A DNA stretch of 59,771 bases from NCBI GenBank assembly GCA_017613375.1, contig JAGADZ010000020.1, positions 1 through 59,771 of the forward strand, read 5' to 3'. Positions 7,534 to 16,563 of the stretch are shown here, in pieces (positions within the stretch are counted from its first letter, which is position 1; each line of letters begins with the position of its first letter). This stretch comes from Bacteroidales bacterium (GTDB lineage: Bacteria; Bacteroidota; Bacteroidia; Bacteroidales; P3). The notes beneath the pieces were generated by a model. That model searched no databases. It was not told the origin of the DNA and saw only the letters and a list, made by a program, of their open reading frames with translations. Both the position numbers and the translations under genes were made by a program.

Positions 7534-8148
7534 ATGGAATACTTTAATATCTTTATAAAGTCAGTCTTCATCGACAATATGATTTTTGCCTTCTTTCTGG
7601 GCATGTGTTCCTACCTGGCGGTATCGAAGACGGTGAAGACCTCGTTAGGGCTTGGTGTGGCGGTGACTTTTGTCCTGCTTATTACTGTCCCTGTCAACTA
7701 CTTAATAGACAAGTACCTCCTCGGGGAGGGAGCACTGACATGGATTAGTCCTTCGCTAGCAGATGTCGACCTGAGTTTTCTGAGTCTCATCATGTTCATT
7801 GCCGTTATCGCCGCCATAGTACAGATTGTGGAGATGATAGTGGAGAAATTCTCGCCTGCCCTGTATAACGCCCTAGGAATTTTCCTGCCCCTGATTGCCG
7901 TGAACTGTGCCGTGCTTGGCGGCTCACTATTCATGCAGCAGCGTGAATACAGCAACATAGGCGAAGTCAGCTGTTTTGCTCTGGGGTCAGGGATAGGGTG
8001 GCTTATTGCCATTGTGGGCATTGCCGCGATACGCGAACGTCTTAAATACTCAGCCATACCGCCAGCATTGAAAGGTGTCGGCATAACATTCATTATAACA
8101 GGACTTATGGGTATTGCCTTTATGTCGTTTATGGGAATAAAACTATAA
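7534..8148 (+). CDS. nqrE: NQR subunit E
   Basis: Partner of NqrD in the membrane. 204 residues and six predicted helices; typical N-terminus [20 protein letters not shown] followed by [12 protein letters not shown] (conserved Cys) and the second half-site [16 protein letters not shown]. It follows nqrD after 25 nt. No repeat array is present in nqrD or nqrE, in contrast to nqrA, B and F. Confidence 0.93.
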   Translation: MEYFNIFIKSVFIDNMIFAFFLGMCSYLAVSKTVKTSLGLGVAVTFVLLITVPVNYLIDKYLLGEGALTWISPSLADVDLSFLSLIMFIAVIAAIVQIVEMIVEKFSPALYNALGIFLPLIAVNCAVLGGSLFMQQREYSNIGEVSCFALGSGIGWLIAIVGIAAIRERLKYSAIPPALKGVGITFIITGLMGIAFMSFMGIKL

Positions 8149-8161
8149 AAGAAGAGAGAAA

Positions 8162-9451
8162 ATGTTTCATTCTATAATATCTGCAGTAATAGTATTTTTG
8201 AGCATCATCCTGGTGTTGGTGGCGTTGTTGCTTGTGTTGCGTGCCAAACTGATGCCGTCGGGAGATGTGAAGATAACCATCAACGGCGACAAGGAGCTTA
8301 CCGTCACTACTGGCAATAGCCTAATATCCACCCTTGCCGAGCAGCACATCTATCTTCCCTCAGCTTGTGGCGGCAAAGGGTCATGTGGCCAGTGCCGCTG
8401 CCGTGTTCTGCAGGGAGGAGGCTCGATACTGCCTACCGAAGTAGGCTTCTTCTCACGAAAAGAGATACAGCAGGGTTGGCGGCTCGGATGCCAGGTGAAA
8501 GTAAAAGAGGACCTAAGCATAGCAGTACCCGAGAGCATACTCAGCATCAAGGAATATGAATGCACTGTTGTATCGAACCAAAACGTGGCAACATTTATCA
8601 AAGAATTCAAAGTCCAGCTGCCTCCAGGCGAACATATGGACTTCGTGCCTGGCAGCTATGCCCAAATCAAGATACCGACATTCCGCATACCTTATTCCGA
8701 ATTTGACAAGAGCCTCATAGGCGACGAGTACCTTCCGGCATGGGAGAAGAACAAGATGTTCGACCTTGTCTGCACAAATGACGAGCCCACTGTGCGTGCC
8801 TACTCAATGGCCAACTATCCCGCCGAGGGCGATGTGTTTATGCTCACCGTGCGAATCGCCACACCGCCAATCGACAAAACGGAAAACGGAAAACGGAGAA
8901 TGGAAAACGGCGGAAGCCCCTTTTTACCTGTCAATCCAGGCATTGCATCAAGCTATATTTTCTCACTTAAGCCTGGCGATAAAGTCACTATGTCGGGGCC
9001 TTACGGCGATTTTCACGTCAGAGGAACGGAGAACGAAGAACGGATTTGGGTTGGCGGGGGTGCCGGAATGGCTCCGTTGCGGGCTCAGATTATGCACCTG
9101 ACACGCACTCTCCATTACTCGGGCATAATGCATTTCTTCTATGGTGCACGGGCGTTGAACGAAGTGTTCTACCTTGATGATTTCAGACAATTAGAGAAAG
9201 ACTTCCCTAATTTCCATTTCCACCTAGCCCTTGACCGTCCCGACCCTGCCGCCGACGAAGCCGGAGTACCCTACACTGCTGGATTTGTCCACGATGTTAT
9301 GTACAATACCTATCTGAAGAACCATCCTACCCCAGAAGATATCGAGTACTACATGTGCGGTCCCGGACCGATGTCGAAAGCCGTATGTGCAATGCTTGAC
9401 AATCTCGGCGTAGCTCCCGAGAATATCATGTTCGACGACTTCGGTGGTTGA
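8162..9451 (+). CDS. nqrF: NQR subunit F, NADH-oxidising flavo-iron-sulfur subunit
   Basis: Entry point for electrons from NADH. In order: N-terminal membrane helix (residues ~5-28), [2Fe-2S] domain with CGGKGSCGQC and a later fourth Cys (RLGC), FAD domain with RAYSMANYP, NADH-binding GGGAGMAPLRA, and C-terminal YYMCGPGPM ... FDDFGG. 429 residues versus ~405-425 usual; the surplus comes from a heptad array (8876-8910) that adds KTENGKR-type residues between RIATPP and the SSYIFSLKPGD segment. A second, shorter array (9024-9044) codes for TENEER just before GGGAGMAP. Last gene of the operon; no clear terminator follows. Confidence 0.94.
   Translation: MFHSIISAVIVFLSIILVLVALLLVLRAKLMPSGDVKITINGDKELTVTTGNSLISTLAEQHIYLPSACGGKGSCGQCRCRVLQGGGSILPTEVGFFSRKEIQQGWRLGCQVKVKEDLSIAVPESILSIKEYECTVVSNQNVATFIKEFKVQLPPGEHMDFVPGSYAQIKIPTFRIPYSEFDKSLIGDEYLPAWEKNKMFDLVCTNDEPTVRAYSMANYPAEGDVFMLTVRIATPPIDKTENGKRRMENGGSPFLPVNPGIASSYIFSLKPGDKVTMSGPYGDFHVRGTENEERIWVGGGAGMAPLRAQIMHLTRTLHYSGIMHFFYGARALNEVFYLDDFRQLEKDFPNFHFHLALDRPDPAADEAGVPYTAGFVHDVMYNTYLKNHPTPEDIEYYMCGPGPMSKAVCAMLDNLGVAPENIMFDDFGG
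8876..8910. repeat. AAAACGG heptad array in nqrF
   Basis: Five heptads, four AAAACGG and one AGAATGG, in frame in the FAD-domain loop of nqrF. Same motif and phase as the array in nqrB. Confidence 0.9.
9024..9044. repeat. GAACGGA heptads in nqrF
   Basis: Three heptads (GAACGGA, GAACGAA, GAACGGA) in frame directly before the NADH-binding glycine motif; a second site of the same family within one gene. Confidence 0.65.
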
Positions 9452-9604
9452 AATAACTCAAAAAGTCACATCCGAGAGTAACACTCCAATGATGAAGAAA
9501 CTAATTGTCAGATAGCGATTCTCCAGCTGCCCAGTTACACTCGCTTATCCATACCTTGGTAAAATCCATTATTTTTTTTTTGCGATGGATGTGTAAAAAA
9601 ATAG

Positions 9605-9612
9605 TATCTTTG
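9605..9612 (+). promoter_or_regulatory. Promoter core for the sdhC-frdA-frdB operon
   Basis: TATCTTTG followed by C, a canonical Bacteroides -7 element, 28 nt before the sdhC start. A TTTG lies 22 nt upstream, slightly far for the -33 box. The rest of the 9452-9640 gap shows no other feature. Confidence 0.75.
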
Positions 9613-9640
9613 CAAATAGAAAAAACTTACTATTTTAGAG

Positions 9641-10600
9641 ATGGATACAACTAAACTTATTAGAATCAGTTCTATAACAAAAAAGCTTTTAGTAGGACTG
9701 TTTGGCTCTTTTCTGTTGGTGTTCTTGTTATTCCACATGACTGCCAACCTCTTCATCCTCGCCAAAGATGGAGGCGATGCATACAGTGCGTTCTGCCATT
9801 TCATGGGGAGCAACATTTTCATCAAAGTGTTTGAGATAGCACTTTTCGCTTGCTTTGTTTTACATGCCGCATTATCCGTCTGGCTATGGTTCTGCAACAA
9901 GAGGAACCGTCCTGTAGGCTATCACAAACCCTCTCGTACCAAGACCGCCAAAGGCTCCAAACTTGCAATCATTAGCGGCAGCCTTCTGTTGGTGTGTCTC
10001 TTTTTCCATTTTTATGATTTCTACTTTGTGAAGACCAAAATGGTAAAAAGCACATATATGGTCAAGATAGAGGACCTCTATAAAGGTGAGAACGGCAATG
10101 AGCTATACACACTGGAGCAACAACTACAAATATATCAAAAATCGCCCGAAGATGTCTTGGAGACTTTCAACGAAGCCATGGCAAGCGGAGAGAAAATAGA
10201 TGCAGACCAGCAGCATATCTTCGATTTGCTGAAAGCCATGAGTATCATTGGAAAAGCCACAACCGACAGCCGTCTCAGCAAAGACATGAAATGGCTACGC
10301 CAGATAAGTGCAGAAGAACGTGAAACCATTGAGAAAGCCATAAATAATGTCGAATTCGAACCGGATTTCTACAACATCGCACATCAGAAATTCAGCATAT
10401 GGCATATAGTACTGTGCTATCTGATATTCTTTATCGTCGTGGGGTTCCACATCCGTCACGGCTTTGAGTCGGCATTCCAGACCTTCGGCCTTAACCACTA
10501 TAAATATAGCCGTATCGTCGAAGTCCTCGGCATTATCTATTGCTGGATTATCTGCCTTGGTTTTGCCATAGTGCCAATAGGAGTTTTTCTTGGTCTGTAA
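9641..10600 (+). CDS. sdhC: Fumarate reductase/succinate dehydrogenase cytochrome b subunit, enlarged
   Basis: Di-haem membrane anchor (sdhC_b558 family) that passes electrons between the quinone pool and the iron-sulfur subunit. Five hydrophobic segments with family histidines (FHMTANLF, LHAALS, FFHFYDF, IWHIV, FHIRHGFESAFQTFGLNH). It is 319 residues whereas relatives in Bacteroides are about 230. The surplus is a single hydrophilic, helix-prone block at roughly residues 130-240, between the third and fourth membrane segments, rich in Glu, Lys and Gln, and not made of the short DNA repeats seen elsewhere. First gene of the three-gene operon. Confidence 0.9.
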   Translation: MDTTKLIRISSITKKLLVGLFGSFLLVFLLFHMTANLFILAKDGGDAYSAFCHFMGSNIFIKVFEIALFACFVLHAALSVWLWFCNKRNRPVGYHKPSRTKTAKGSKLAIISGSLLLVCLFFHFYDFYFVKTKMVKSTYMVKIEDLYKGENGNELYTLEQQLQIYQKSPEDVLETFNEAMASGEKIDADQQHIFDLLKAMSIIGKATTDSRLSKDMKWLRQISAEERETIEKAINNVEFEPDFYNIAHQKFSIWHIVLCYLIFFIVVGFHIRHGFESAFQTFGLNHYKYSRIVEVLGIIYCWIICLGFAIVPIGVFLGL

Positions 10601-10612
10601 TTCTTGTTTAGT

Positions 10613-10629
10613 AATTCACAATTCATAAT
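10613..10629. repeat. AATTCAN heptads between sdhC and frdA
   Basis: Two units plus a partial third (AATTCAC, AATTCAT, AAT) in the 33-nt gap, ending 4 nt before the frdA ATG. Confidence 0.6.
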
Positions 10630-10633
10630 CAGA

Positions 10634-12601
10634 ATGAATCTCGATTCCAAAATACCTGAAGGTCCGCTCAGTGAAAAATGGACCAATTATAAGACAAATC
10701 AGAAATTAGTCAATCCCGCCAACAAACGCAAATTGGACATCATTGTCGTAGGCACAGGCTTGGCGGGTGCTTCCGCAGCGGCATCGTTAGGTGCGTTAGG
10801 ATTCAATGTTGACATCTTCTGCATACAGGACTCCCCACGTCGAGCCCATAGCATAGCTGCTCAGGGTGGCATCAACGCTGCCAAGAACTATCAGAACGAC
10901 GGCGACAGCGTTGAGCGCCTATTCCGTGACACCATCAAAGGCGGTGACTATCGTGCCCGAGAGGCCAACGTCTACCGTTTGGCAGAGGTCAGCGGCGACA
11001 TCATCGACCAATGTGTGGCACAAGGTGTGCCTTTTGCCCGCGACTACGGCGGTCTGCTCGACAACCGTTCCTTCGGAGGTGCACAGGTCAGCCGCACCTT
11101 TTATGCCAGAGGCCAAACGGGTCAACAGCTACTGCTCGGTGCCTATGGAGCGTTAAGCCGCGAAATTGAACGCGGAAGCGTCAAGTTGCACACTCGATGC
11201 GAGATGGAAGAGCTGGTGCTCGTAAAGGAGACGGAAGGGCAAAAAACAGAGAAGAAGGTCCGTGCACGTGGCATTATTGTCCGAAATCTTGTCACAGGGA
11301 AGCTCGAGAGATATTCGGCCCATGCCGTTGTTCTTGCCACGGGAGGCTACGGAAACGTTTATTTCCTCAGCACCAACGCCATGAACAGCAACGGCAGTGC
11401 AGCGTGGATATGCCACCGCAAAGGTGCCTTATTCGCCAACCCCTGCTACGTGCAAATTCATCCCACCTGTATACCCGTCCACGGCGACTACCAATCAAAA
11501 CTCACCCTTATGAGTGAGAGCCTGCGTAACGACGGCCGCATTTGGGTACCCAAAAAGAAGGAGGATGCCGAAGCCATCCGTGCCGGCAAGAAGAAAGCCA
11601 ACGACATACCTGATGAGGAACGCGACTACTACCTCGAACGCCGCTATCCCGCATTCGGCAACCTTGTCCCACGCGACGTCGCCAGCCGTGCAGCCAAAGA
11701 ACGCTGTGACGCAGGCTATGGCGTAGGACCCACGGGTCTGGCAGTTTACCTCGACTTTGCTGACGCCATCGAGCGTTTAGGACGCAAGAATGTCGAGCAG
11801 AAATACGGCAACCTCTTCCAAATGTACCAAAAAATCACCGATGAGAACCCCTACGAGACTCCAATGATGATCTACCCTGCAGTACACTACACTATGGGCG
11901 GACTCTGGGTCGACTATGAGTTGCAGACCACCATCCCCGGACTCTTCGCAGCCGGTGAAGCCAACTTCAGCGACCACGGTGCCAACCGTCTTGGAGCTTC
12001 CGCACTGATGCAGGGTCTGGCAGACGGATACTTCGTATTGCCCTACACCCTGCAGAACTACCTCGCCGACCAGATAACTGTAGGTCACATCTCCACCGAC
12101 ACACCAGAGTTCGATGAAGCCGAACAGAGTGTGCGTCAGCGCGAAGAGAGACTACTAAACATCAAGGGTGACAAAACCGTTGACCATTTCCACAAACGTC
12201 TCGGCCACATTATGTGGGAATATGTTGGTATGAGTCGCAATGAAGAAAGTCTGACCAAGGCCGCCTCAATGATTGACGAGCTTGAAAACGAGTTCTGGCA
12301 GAACGTGCATGTTCCTGGAGACATCGAAAGCTTCAACCCTGAAATGGAGAAAGCTCTGCGACTGCCCGATTATTTCGAGCTTGCACGCCTTATAACGGCC
12401 GACGCCCTGCACCGCAAGGAATCCTGCGGAGGCCACTTCCGCACCGAAAGCCAGACCGACGACGGAGAGACCCTCCGCGACGACCAAAACTATATGTATG
12501 TAGCCGCATGGGAGTATCACGGCCACGCGAACCAAGAGACCCTTCACAAAGAAGAGCTAAACTATGAGCATATCCAAATAGTAAATAGAAATTATAAATA
12601 A
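10634..12601 (+). CDS. frdA: Fumarate reductase/succinate dehydrogenase flavoprotein
   Basis: Catalytic subunit interconverting fumarate and succinate with covalently bound FAD. 655 residues from the ATG at 10634; a TTG at 10604 would add ten residues encoded by repeat DNA and is rejected. The dinucleotide fold [19 protein letters not shown] is near residue 40; the FAD-linking histidine lies in [17 protein letters not shown]; the active-site region HPTCIP and the C-terminal flavin segment [21 protein letters not shown] are present. In an anaerobe with aspartase upstream and NQR beside it, fumarate reduction is the likely physiological direction (inference); sequence alone does not separate Sdh from Frd. 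Confidence 0.95.
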   Translation: MNLDSKIPEGPLSEKWTNYKTNQKLVNPANKRKLDIIVVGTGLAGASAAASLGALGFNVDIFCIQDSPRRAHSIAAQGGINAAKNYQNDGDSVERLFRDTIKGGDYRAREANVYRLAEVSGDIIDQCVAQGVPFARDYGGLLDNRSFGGAQVSRTFYARGQTGQQLLLGAYGALSREIERGSVKLHTRCEMEELVLVKETEGQKTEKKVRARGIIVRNLVTGKLERYSAHAVVLATGGYGNVYFLSTNAMNSNGSAAWICHRKGALFANPCYVQIHPTCIPVHGDYQSKLTLMSESLRNDGRIWVPKKKEDAEAIRAGKKKANDIPDEERDYYLERRYPAFGNLVPRDVASRAAKERCDAGYGVGPTGLAVYLDFADAIERLGRKNVEQKYGNLFQMYQKITDENPYETPMMIYPAVHYTMGGLWVDYELQTTIPGLFAAGEANFSDHGANRLGASALMQGLADGYFVLPYTLQNYLADQITVGHISTDTPEFDEAEQSVRQREERLLNIKGDKTVDHFHKRLGHIMWEYVGMSRNEESLTKAASMIDELENEFWQNVHVPGDIESFNPEMEKALRLPDYFELARLITADALHRKESCGGHFRTESQTDDGETLRDDQNYMYVAAWEYHGHANQETLHKEELNYEHIQIVNRNYK

Positions 12602-12687
12602 TGCGTAAATGTGTTAATGTGCAAATGTGTAAGTATCTGATGTAGCTAACACTAACACACTAACGCGATGACGCAATAACACATTTG
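12600..12687. repeat. Inverted octad array between frdA and frdB
   Basis: From the frdA stop codon onward the DNA has an 8-nt period: four AATGYGTN units, a 16-nt spacer, then about five units of the opposite orientation (AACACTAA, CACACTAA and similar, ending CACATTTG). The two halves are partly complementary and could form an imperfect hairpin in the mRNA between the two genes. Confidence 0.8.
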
Positions 12688-12692
12688 AAAAA

Positions 12693-13457
12693 ATGAACTT
12701 CACACTACATATATGGCGTCAGGAGAACGCCACAGCCAAAGGTCGTTTCGAGACCTATGAGGTCAGAGACATTTCACCAGACTGTTCTTTCCTTGAAATG
12801 CTCGACATCCTCAATGAGCAACTCATCAACGACAATATAGCCCATCCTGTCTGCTTCGACAACGACTGTCGCGAAGGCATCTGCGGTATGTGCGGACTCT
12901 ATATCAATGGTCGTCCCCATGGCAACGACGACGGTGTCACCACTTGCCAACTGCACATGCGCAAATTCCACGACGGTGACGAGATATGGATAGAACCATG
13001 GCGTGCCAAAGCTTTCCCTGTAATCCGCGACCTCGTTGTCGACCGTAGCGCCTTCGACAAGATTATCCAAGCAGGCGGCTACGTCAGCGTCACCACTGGC
13101 GGTGTGCCAGATGCCAACACCATTGCCGTTCCCAAACGCCTGGCCGATATGGCTATGGATGCCGCCGAATGCATAGGCTGCGGAGCCTGCGTGGCAGCAT
13201 GCAAGAACGCCAGTGCCATGCTCTTCGTCGGTGCCAAAGTAGCCCACCTCGCGCTGTTGCCACAAGGACAAGTCGAGGCCAACGAGCGCGTCAAAAAGAT
13301 GGTATGCCGTATGGACGAACTCGGTTTCGGCAGTTGCACGAACACCTATGCCTGTGAGGCCGAATGCCCAAAACAAATCAAACGTCAAAATATAGCACGT
13401 ATGAATCGCGAATGGATAAAATCCCTATTCGCAGGCAACCATAAAAAAGAGCAATAG
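12693..13457 (+). CDS. frdB: Fumarate reductase/succinate dehydrogenase iron-sulfur subunit
   Basis: Electron relay between flavoprotein and cytochrome b. 254 residues. The N-terminal [2Fe-2S] ligands are in [14 protein letters not shown] plus a later Cys (TTCQLH). The C-terminal ferredoxin-like half has [11 protein letters not shown] and [21 protein letters not shown], together giving the [4Fe-4S] and [3Fe-4S] sites. Third gene of the operon, after the inverted octad array. Confidence 0.95.
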   Translation: MNFTLHIWRQENATAKGRFETYEVRDISPDCSFLEMLDILNEQLINDNIAHPVCFDNDCREGICGMCGLYINGRPHGNDDGVTTCQLHMRKFHDGDEIWIEPWRAKAFPVIRDLVVDRSAFDKIIQAGGYVSVTTGGVPDANTIAVPKRLADMAMDAAECIGCGACVAACKNASAMLFVGAKVAHLALLPQGQVEANERVKKMVCRMDELGFGSCTNTYACEAECPKQIKRQNIARMNREWIKSLFAGNHKKEQ

Positions 13458-13469
13458 CAATCCCACACC

Positions 13470-14168
13470 ATGAGAATACTGAAATCTATAGCATTTGCCT
13501 TTTTGCTTGCATCGGCATCCACCGTTACAGCACAGGTCGTGACTCCGCCACAATATCCTGGAGGAGACTATAGTTTTGCAGGATTTCTCTTTGGGAACCT
13601 CCGTTATCCAGATGTCGACAGTGCCATAAGCGGCAGAGTCTATGTTAGAATAACTATAGACACCGACGGAACGGTTGTCAACCCTCGGGTTGTAAAGAGT
13701 CTGGGGGCTGAATTTGACAATGAAGCTCTGAGATTGGTCAATATCATGCCCCGATGGGAGCCTGCTCGCGACGAATCAGGAAATCCAATCGTCGTAACCA
13801 GTGCGATACCTATCCCTTTCTTTGCACCAAAAGAAAAAGAAAGGATGCTATTAGACAGTAACTATACTAATGCAAAGCCAGTCTTTCCTGGTGGGAAAGA
13901 AGGATGGACAGCCTATTTCAAGGAACAACTCGAGCGGATGAACGTCACCCAACCAAACTGCGGTGACATACAGTTGTTCCTTTCTGTCGAGAGCGACGGA
14001 AGACTTACCAACATCAAATACCCTGAGGATTTGGATGAGAGATGCCTTACAATCATTAAAACCATAATGGACAATATGCCTCGTTGGATCCCTTCGGCCG
14101 ATAAAGGTGTCCCATCACGTTCCTCAATAGGCTTCTCTGTCAACATAGACGAAATAACAAGGCAATAA
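13470..14168 (+). CDS. Exported protein with two TonB C-terminal-like domains
   Basis: 232 residues. Signal peptide MRILKSIAFAFLLASASTVTAQ, then a TonB_C-like domain (about 24-117: QYPGGDYSFAGFL, GRVYVRITIDTDGTVVNPRVVKSLGAEFDNEALRLV, MPRWEPARDESGNP, PIPF) and a second, more degenerate copy (about 130-230: PVFPGGKEGWTAYF, LFLSVESDGRLTNIKYPEDLDERCL, MPRWIPSADKG). There is no membrane anchor or proline-rich linker, so it is not a full TonB; it is probably a periplasmic or envelope protein of unknown role. It begins 12 nt after frdB and may be on the same transcript. Confidence 0.75.
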   Translation: MRILKSIAFAFLLASASTVTAQVVTPPQYPGGDYSFAGFLFGNLRYPDVDSAISGRVYVRITIDTDGTVVNPRVVKSLGAEFDNEALRLVNIMPRWEPARDESGNPIVVTSAIPIPFFAPKEKERMLLDSNYTNAKPVFPGGKEGWTAYFKEQLERMNVTQPNCGDIQLFLSVESDGRLTNIKYPEDLDERCLTIIKTIMDNMPRWIPSADKGVPSRSSIGFSVNIDEITRQ

Positions 14169-14201
14169 CGAAAAAAAATTCACAATATTCGTTTTTTTTT
14201 C

Positions 14202-14209
14202 TATTTTTG
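14202..14209 (+). promoter_or_regulatory. Promoter core for corA
   Basis: TATTTTTG followed by C, 78 nt before the corA start; no clear TTTG box at the right distance. Confidence 0.65.
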
Positions 14210-14287
14210 CAAATCAAAACAAAGAGTAATAAAGGAATGTAGAATACTGACCACCAATGTGATCGCCAAACAGAAAGGGAGGAAACC

Positions 14288-15217
14288 ATGATTGAGACTA
14301 TCCAAAATGGGTCTTTAAAATGGCAACATATTACCAATCCAAGCGAAGATGACTTCCGTTATCTGCTTGAAGAATACGATTTCCACCCTCTGGACATCGA
14401 AGACTGCCGTGGTACAAATCAACGTCCAAAAATTGACGAATATGACGACTACTACTTCCTGATTCTCAACTTCCCATACTTCGACAAAGGTAACAAATTC
14501 ATCAGGGTCCGTGAAGTAAAAATCTTCTGGGGCAAGGACTACATTATCACCATAGGCAAATCACACTGGGTTGTCAAGAAACTCTTTGACGAGATGAAAG
14601 AAGATCTTGAAGAGCGAGACGAAGATACACTCAAAGCACTATCCTGCAGCGACCTTCTGCTCTACACCATCCTCGACCGTCTTATGCTCGAAACATACCA
14701 ACTCATTCTCCGTGTCGGTGCTGAAGTAGACCTGATAAACTATGATATCTTCAACAAGAAAGCGAGCAGTATCATCGAGCTCATTTCAATTACACGACGC
14801 AACGTCATTCTTCTAAACACCTCTTTCAAGCCCCAACTACGAGTCCTCCACATGTTTGAAAGCGGTGGAATCAAAGGCTTCATAAACCCTGAGTTAGTCG
14901 ATATGGAAGACTACTGGGGCGATATCCTTGACCAATACCAAAAGATGTACGATCTCGTCGAAGACTATGGAGAACTCATTGAAGGCCTCTCAAAAACCTT
15001 CGACTCCCTCCAGACAAACCGGACCAACGACATTATGCGTGTACTTACCTACTTCAGCACCATCATGCTTCCCCTTACCGTGGTTGCCAGTCTTTTCGGC
15101 ATGAATGTCTCTTTCCCATTTGTCACCAACACCACTTCATTCTGGGTAATCCTGGCTTCAATGGCTCTGCTGACTTCAGGGCTTCTGCTCTTCTTCAACA
15201 GAATGACCAACCGCTAA
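14288..15217 (+). CDS. corA: CorA-family magnesium/divalent cation transporter
   Basis: Pentameric inner-membrane channel for Mg2+ (possibly Co2+/Ni2+). 309 residues: a large soluble acidic N-terminal domain (EEYDFHPLDIEDCRG, typical family opening), a long helix, and two C-terminal membrane helices. The signature GMN is at residues 271-273 (FGMNVSFPF; usually YGMN), at the end of the first helix. A Shine-Dalgarno-like AGAAAGGGAGG lies 5 nt before the ATG. It is convergent with the folate cyclo-ligase gene. Confidence 0.92.
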   Translation: MIETIQNGSLKWQHITNPSEDDFRYLLEEYDFHPLDIEDCRGTNQRPKIDEYDDYYFLILNFPYFDKGNKFIRVREVKIFWGKDYIITIGKSHWVVKKLFDEMKEDLEERDEDTLKALSCSDLLLYTILDRLMLETYQLILRVGAEVDLINYDIFNKKASSIIELISITRRNVILLNTSFKPQLRVLHMFESGGIKGFINPELVDMEDYWGDILDQYQKMYDLVEDYGELIEGLSKTFDSLQTNRTNDIMRVLTYFSTIMLPLTVVASLFGMNVSFPFVTNTTSFWVILASMALLTSGLLLFFNRMTNR

Positions 15218-15245
15218 TCCCCGTTTCCCGCTTTCCTTTCCCCAT

Positions 15246-15779
15246 TCACTCACTCACAACACAATCCATTGGAACATCAAAACTCTCAGTGGGTATACTG
15301 TCATATATCTGAAAATCAAAAGCCACTCCGACTTTATATGCATTAGGAGTCGTTTTCAACAGACGGTCATAAAAACCACGACCGCGCCCCATACGGTTCC
15401 CACACTTGTCAAAAGCGACCCCAGGAACAACAATAATATCTATCTCGTCCAACTTTTCAAACACCGACCCCGTCGGCTCGGGAATTCCAAACTGAGGTCC
15501 CTTGGTCATGCTCGACGGCCCTGAATAACGACGCAACAGCAAGTCATCGCCCTCCACACAAGGAAGAAGAATATTTTTCTTTTTGTACCACATGTTTACA
15601 AAAGCATGAGTACTTACTTCATCATCCATCGACCAATAAAGCAGTACTGTATTGGCTGATTTGAACTGCTCGAGTTCCCCGACCTTTGTCATTATCTTTT
15701 CAGAGCGAGAGATTTTCTCCTCGAGAGGGACAAGAGCCTTTGCAATACGGACCTGTTTCCTTAATTCTTTCTTATCCAT
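15246..15779 (-). CDS. 5-formyltetrahydrofolate cyclo-ligase
   Basis: ATP-dependent conversion of 5-formyl-THF to 5,10-methenyl-THF (5-FCL family, also called YgfA/FAU1/MTHFS). 177 residues from the ATG at 15779 (MDKKELRKQVR); the upstream ATG at 15800 would extend into the neighbouring terminator. Family marks: LYWSMDDEVSTHAFV, ILLPCV, FGIPEPTG, VPGVAFDKCGNRMGRGRGFYDRLL with the ATP/substrate loop GxGxGFYDR. It lies downstream of the DUF3127 gene and is convergent with corA. Confidence 0.9.
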   Translation of the reverse strand: MDKKELRKQVRIAKALVPLEEKISRSEKIMTKVGELEQFKSANTVLLYWSMDDEVSTHAFVNMWYKKKNILLPCVEGDDLLLRRYSGPSSMTKGPQFGIPEPTGSVFEKLDEIDIIVVPGVAFDKCGNRMGRGRGFYDRLLKTTPNAYKVGVAFDFQIYDSIPTESFDVPMDCVVSE

Positions 15780-15798
15780 AAATCCATTAACAAACAAC

Positions 15799-15826
15799 AA
15801 GCCTTCGCCTTTAGTGGCGAAGGCTT
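15799..15826 (-). terminator. Hairpin between DUF3127 gene and folate cyclo-ligase
   Basis: Perfect 11-bp stem (AAGCCTTCGCC with GGCGAAGGCTT) and a 6-nt loop. On the minus strand it is followed by a T-rich run (TGTTGTTTG), so it may end the DUF3127 transcript. Confidence 0.65.
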
Positions 15827-15856
15827 AGTTATACATACATACGACAATTCATTGAC

Positions 15857-16246
15857 TTAGAAAGGCAAATCATCATCCGAATCAGCAGGCTGACTTGCAA
15901 AAGGAGTCGGAGCCGGATCGGGAGCCGGAGTTGCTGCCGGAGCCGCAACAGGTGTTCCTGCTGCTGCAGGTGCCGAACCGACAGGAACAACTCGTATACA
16001 GCGCAAATCCGTATACCAACGTTCCTGATATTCCCTCGATTCCGGCGAGAAAGTAACAACAACCTGTGCATTCATGGGCAATCCTGTCACCATTGCAATC
16101 CTGTCTTCTCCAAAAAGCGTGAAAGCGACCTGACGCGGATAAGCATCTTCCGTTTCAATGACGAATCCACCCCTCACCCATGGGCCTCGGGCAGACTCTC
16201 CCCTAACCTCGGGCAAAATCTTAATTAGTCTTCCTGTAATATCCAT
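15857..16246 (-). CDS. DUF3127 protein with an SSB-like acidic tail
   Basis: 129 residues. The N-terminal ~85 residues form the DUF3127 domain (MDITGRLIKILPE, SARGPWVRGGFVIETEDAYPRQVAFTLFGEDR, REYQERWYTDLRCIRV), thought to adopt an OB fold in Bacteroidota. A low-complexity Ala/Pro linker (about 90-115) ends in DSDDDLPF, which copies the arrangement of the single-stranded-DNA-binding protein tip (DDDIPF) that recruits replication and repair partners. A role as an SSB-like DNA-binding protein is inference from this architecture. Confidence 0.8.
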   Translation of the reverse strand: MDITGRLIKILPEVRGESARGPWVRGGFVIETEDAYPRQVAFTLFGEDRIAMVTGLPMNAQVVVTFSPESREYQERWYTDLRCIRVVPVGSAPAAAGTPVAAPAATPAPDPAPTPFASQPADSDDDLPF

Positions 16247-16563
16247 ATTATTGTTTTATTTAATTAAATATCAATAAAAACATATTAGATGGCCGAATAA
16301 AACACCATCACTATTAAAAGACAAAAATACACAAAAAGTGACAATAATCACCATCTACTCCTGAAAAAAGTTATGAACATATTTCTTTTACACAAAATGA
16401 AGTCTTAGTTTTATATTTAAAGAATTTATATTCAAATTATTAATTATCTATCTAATAATAATGAACAATCATAATCAAAAACAACTCTGCAGAAACTTTT
16501 TTTCCATTGCAACACAATAAAATGCACACTATATATGTTACATTTAATAAAAACACACATACT
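16247..16563. other. AT-rich intergenic region between divergent genes
   Basis: About 315 bp with very high AT content and no credible ORF. The minus-strand core TATTTTTG at 16322-16329 probably serves the DUF3127 gene. I see no clear plus-strand core for the gene at 16564. Confidence 0.6.
16322..16329 (-). promoter_or_regulatory. Promoter core for the DUF3127 gene
   Basis: TATTTTTG on the minus strand, 76 nt before the start codon. Confidence 0.55.

Noticed and set aside
10604-10633. TTG start of frdA at 10604
   Set aside because: The added residues come from the AATTCAN array; the ATG at 10634 matches the family start.
15218-15245. Further AAAACGG-type array between corA and the folate cyclo-ligase
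   Set aside because: The minus strand has GGGAAAC/GGAAAGC-like words, but the period is not regular enough to call.
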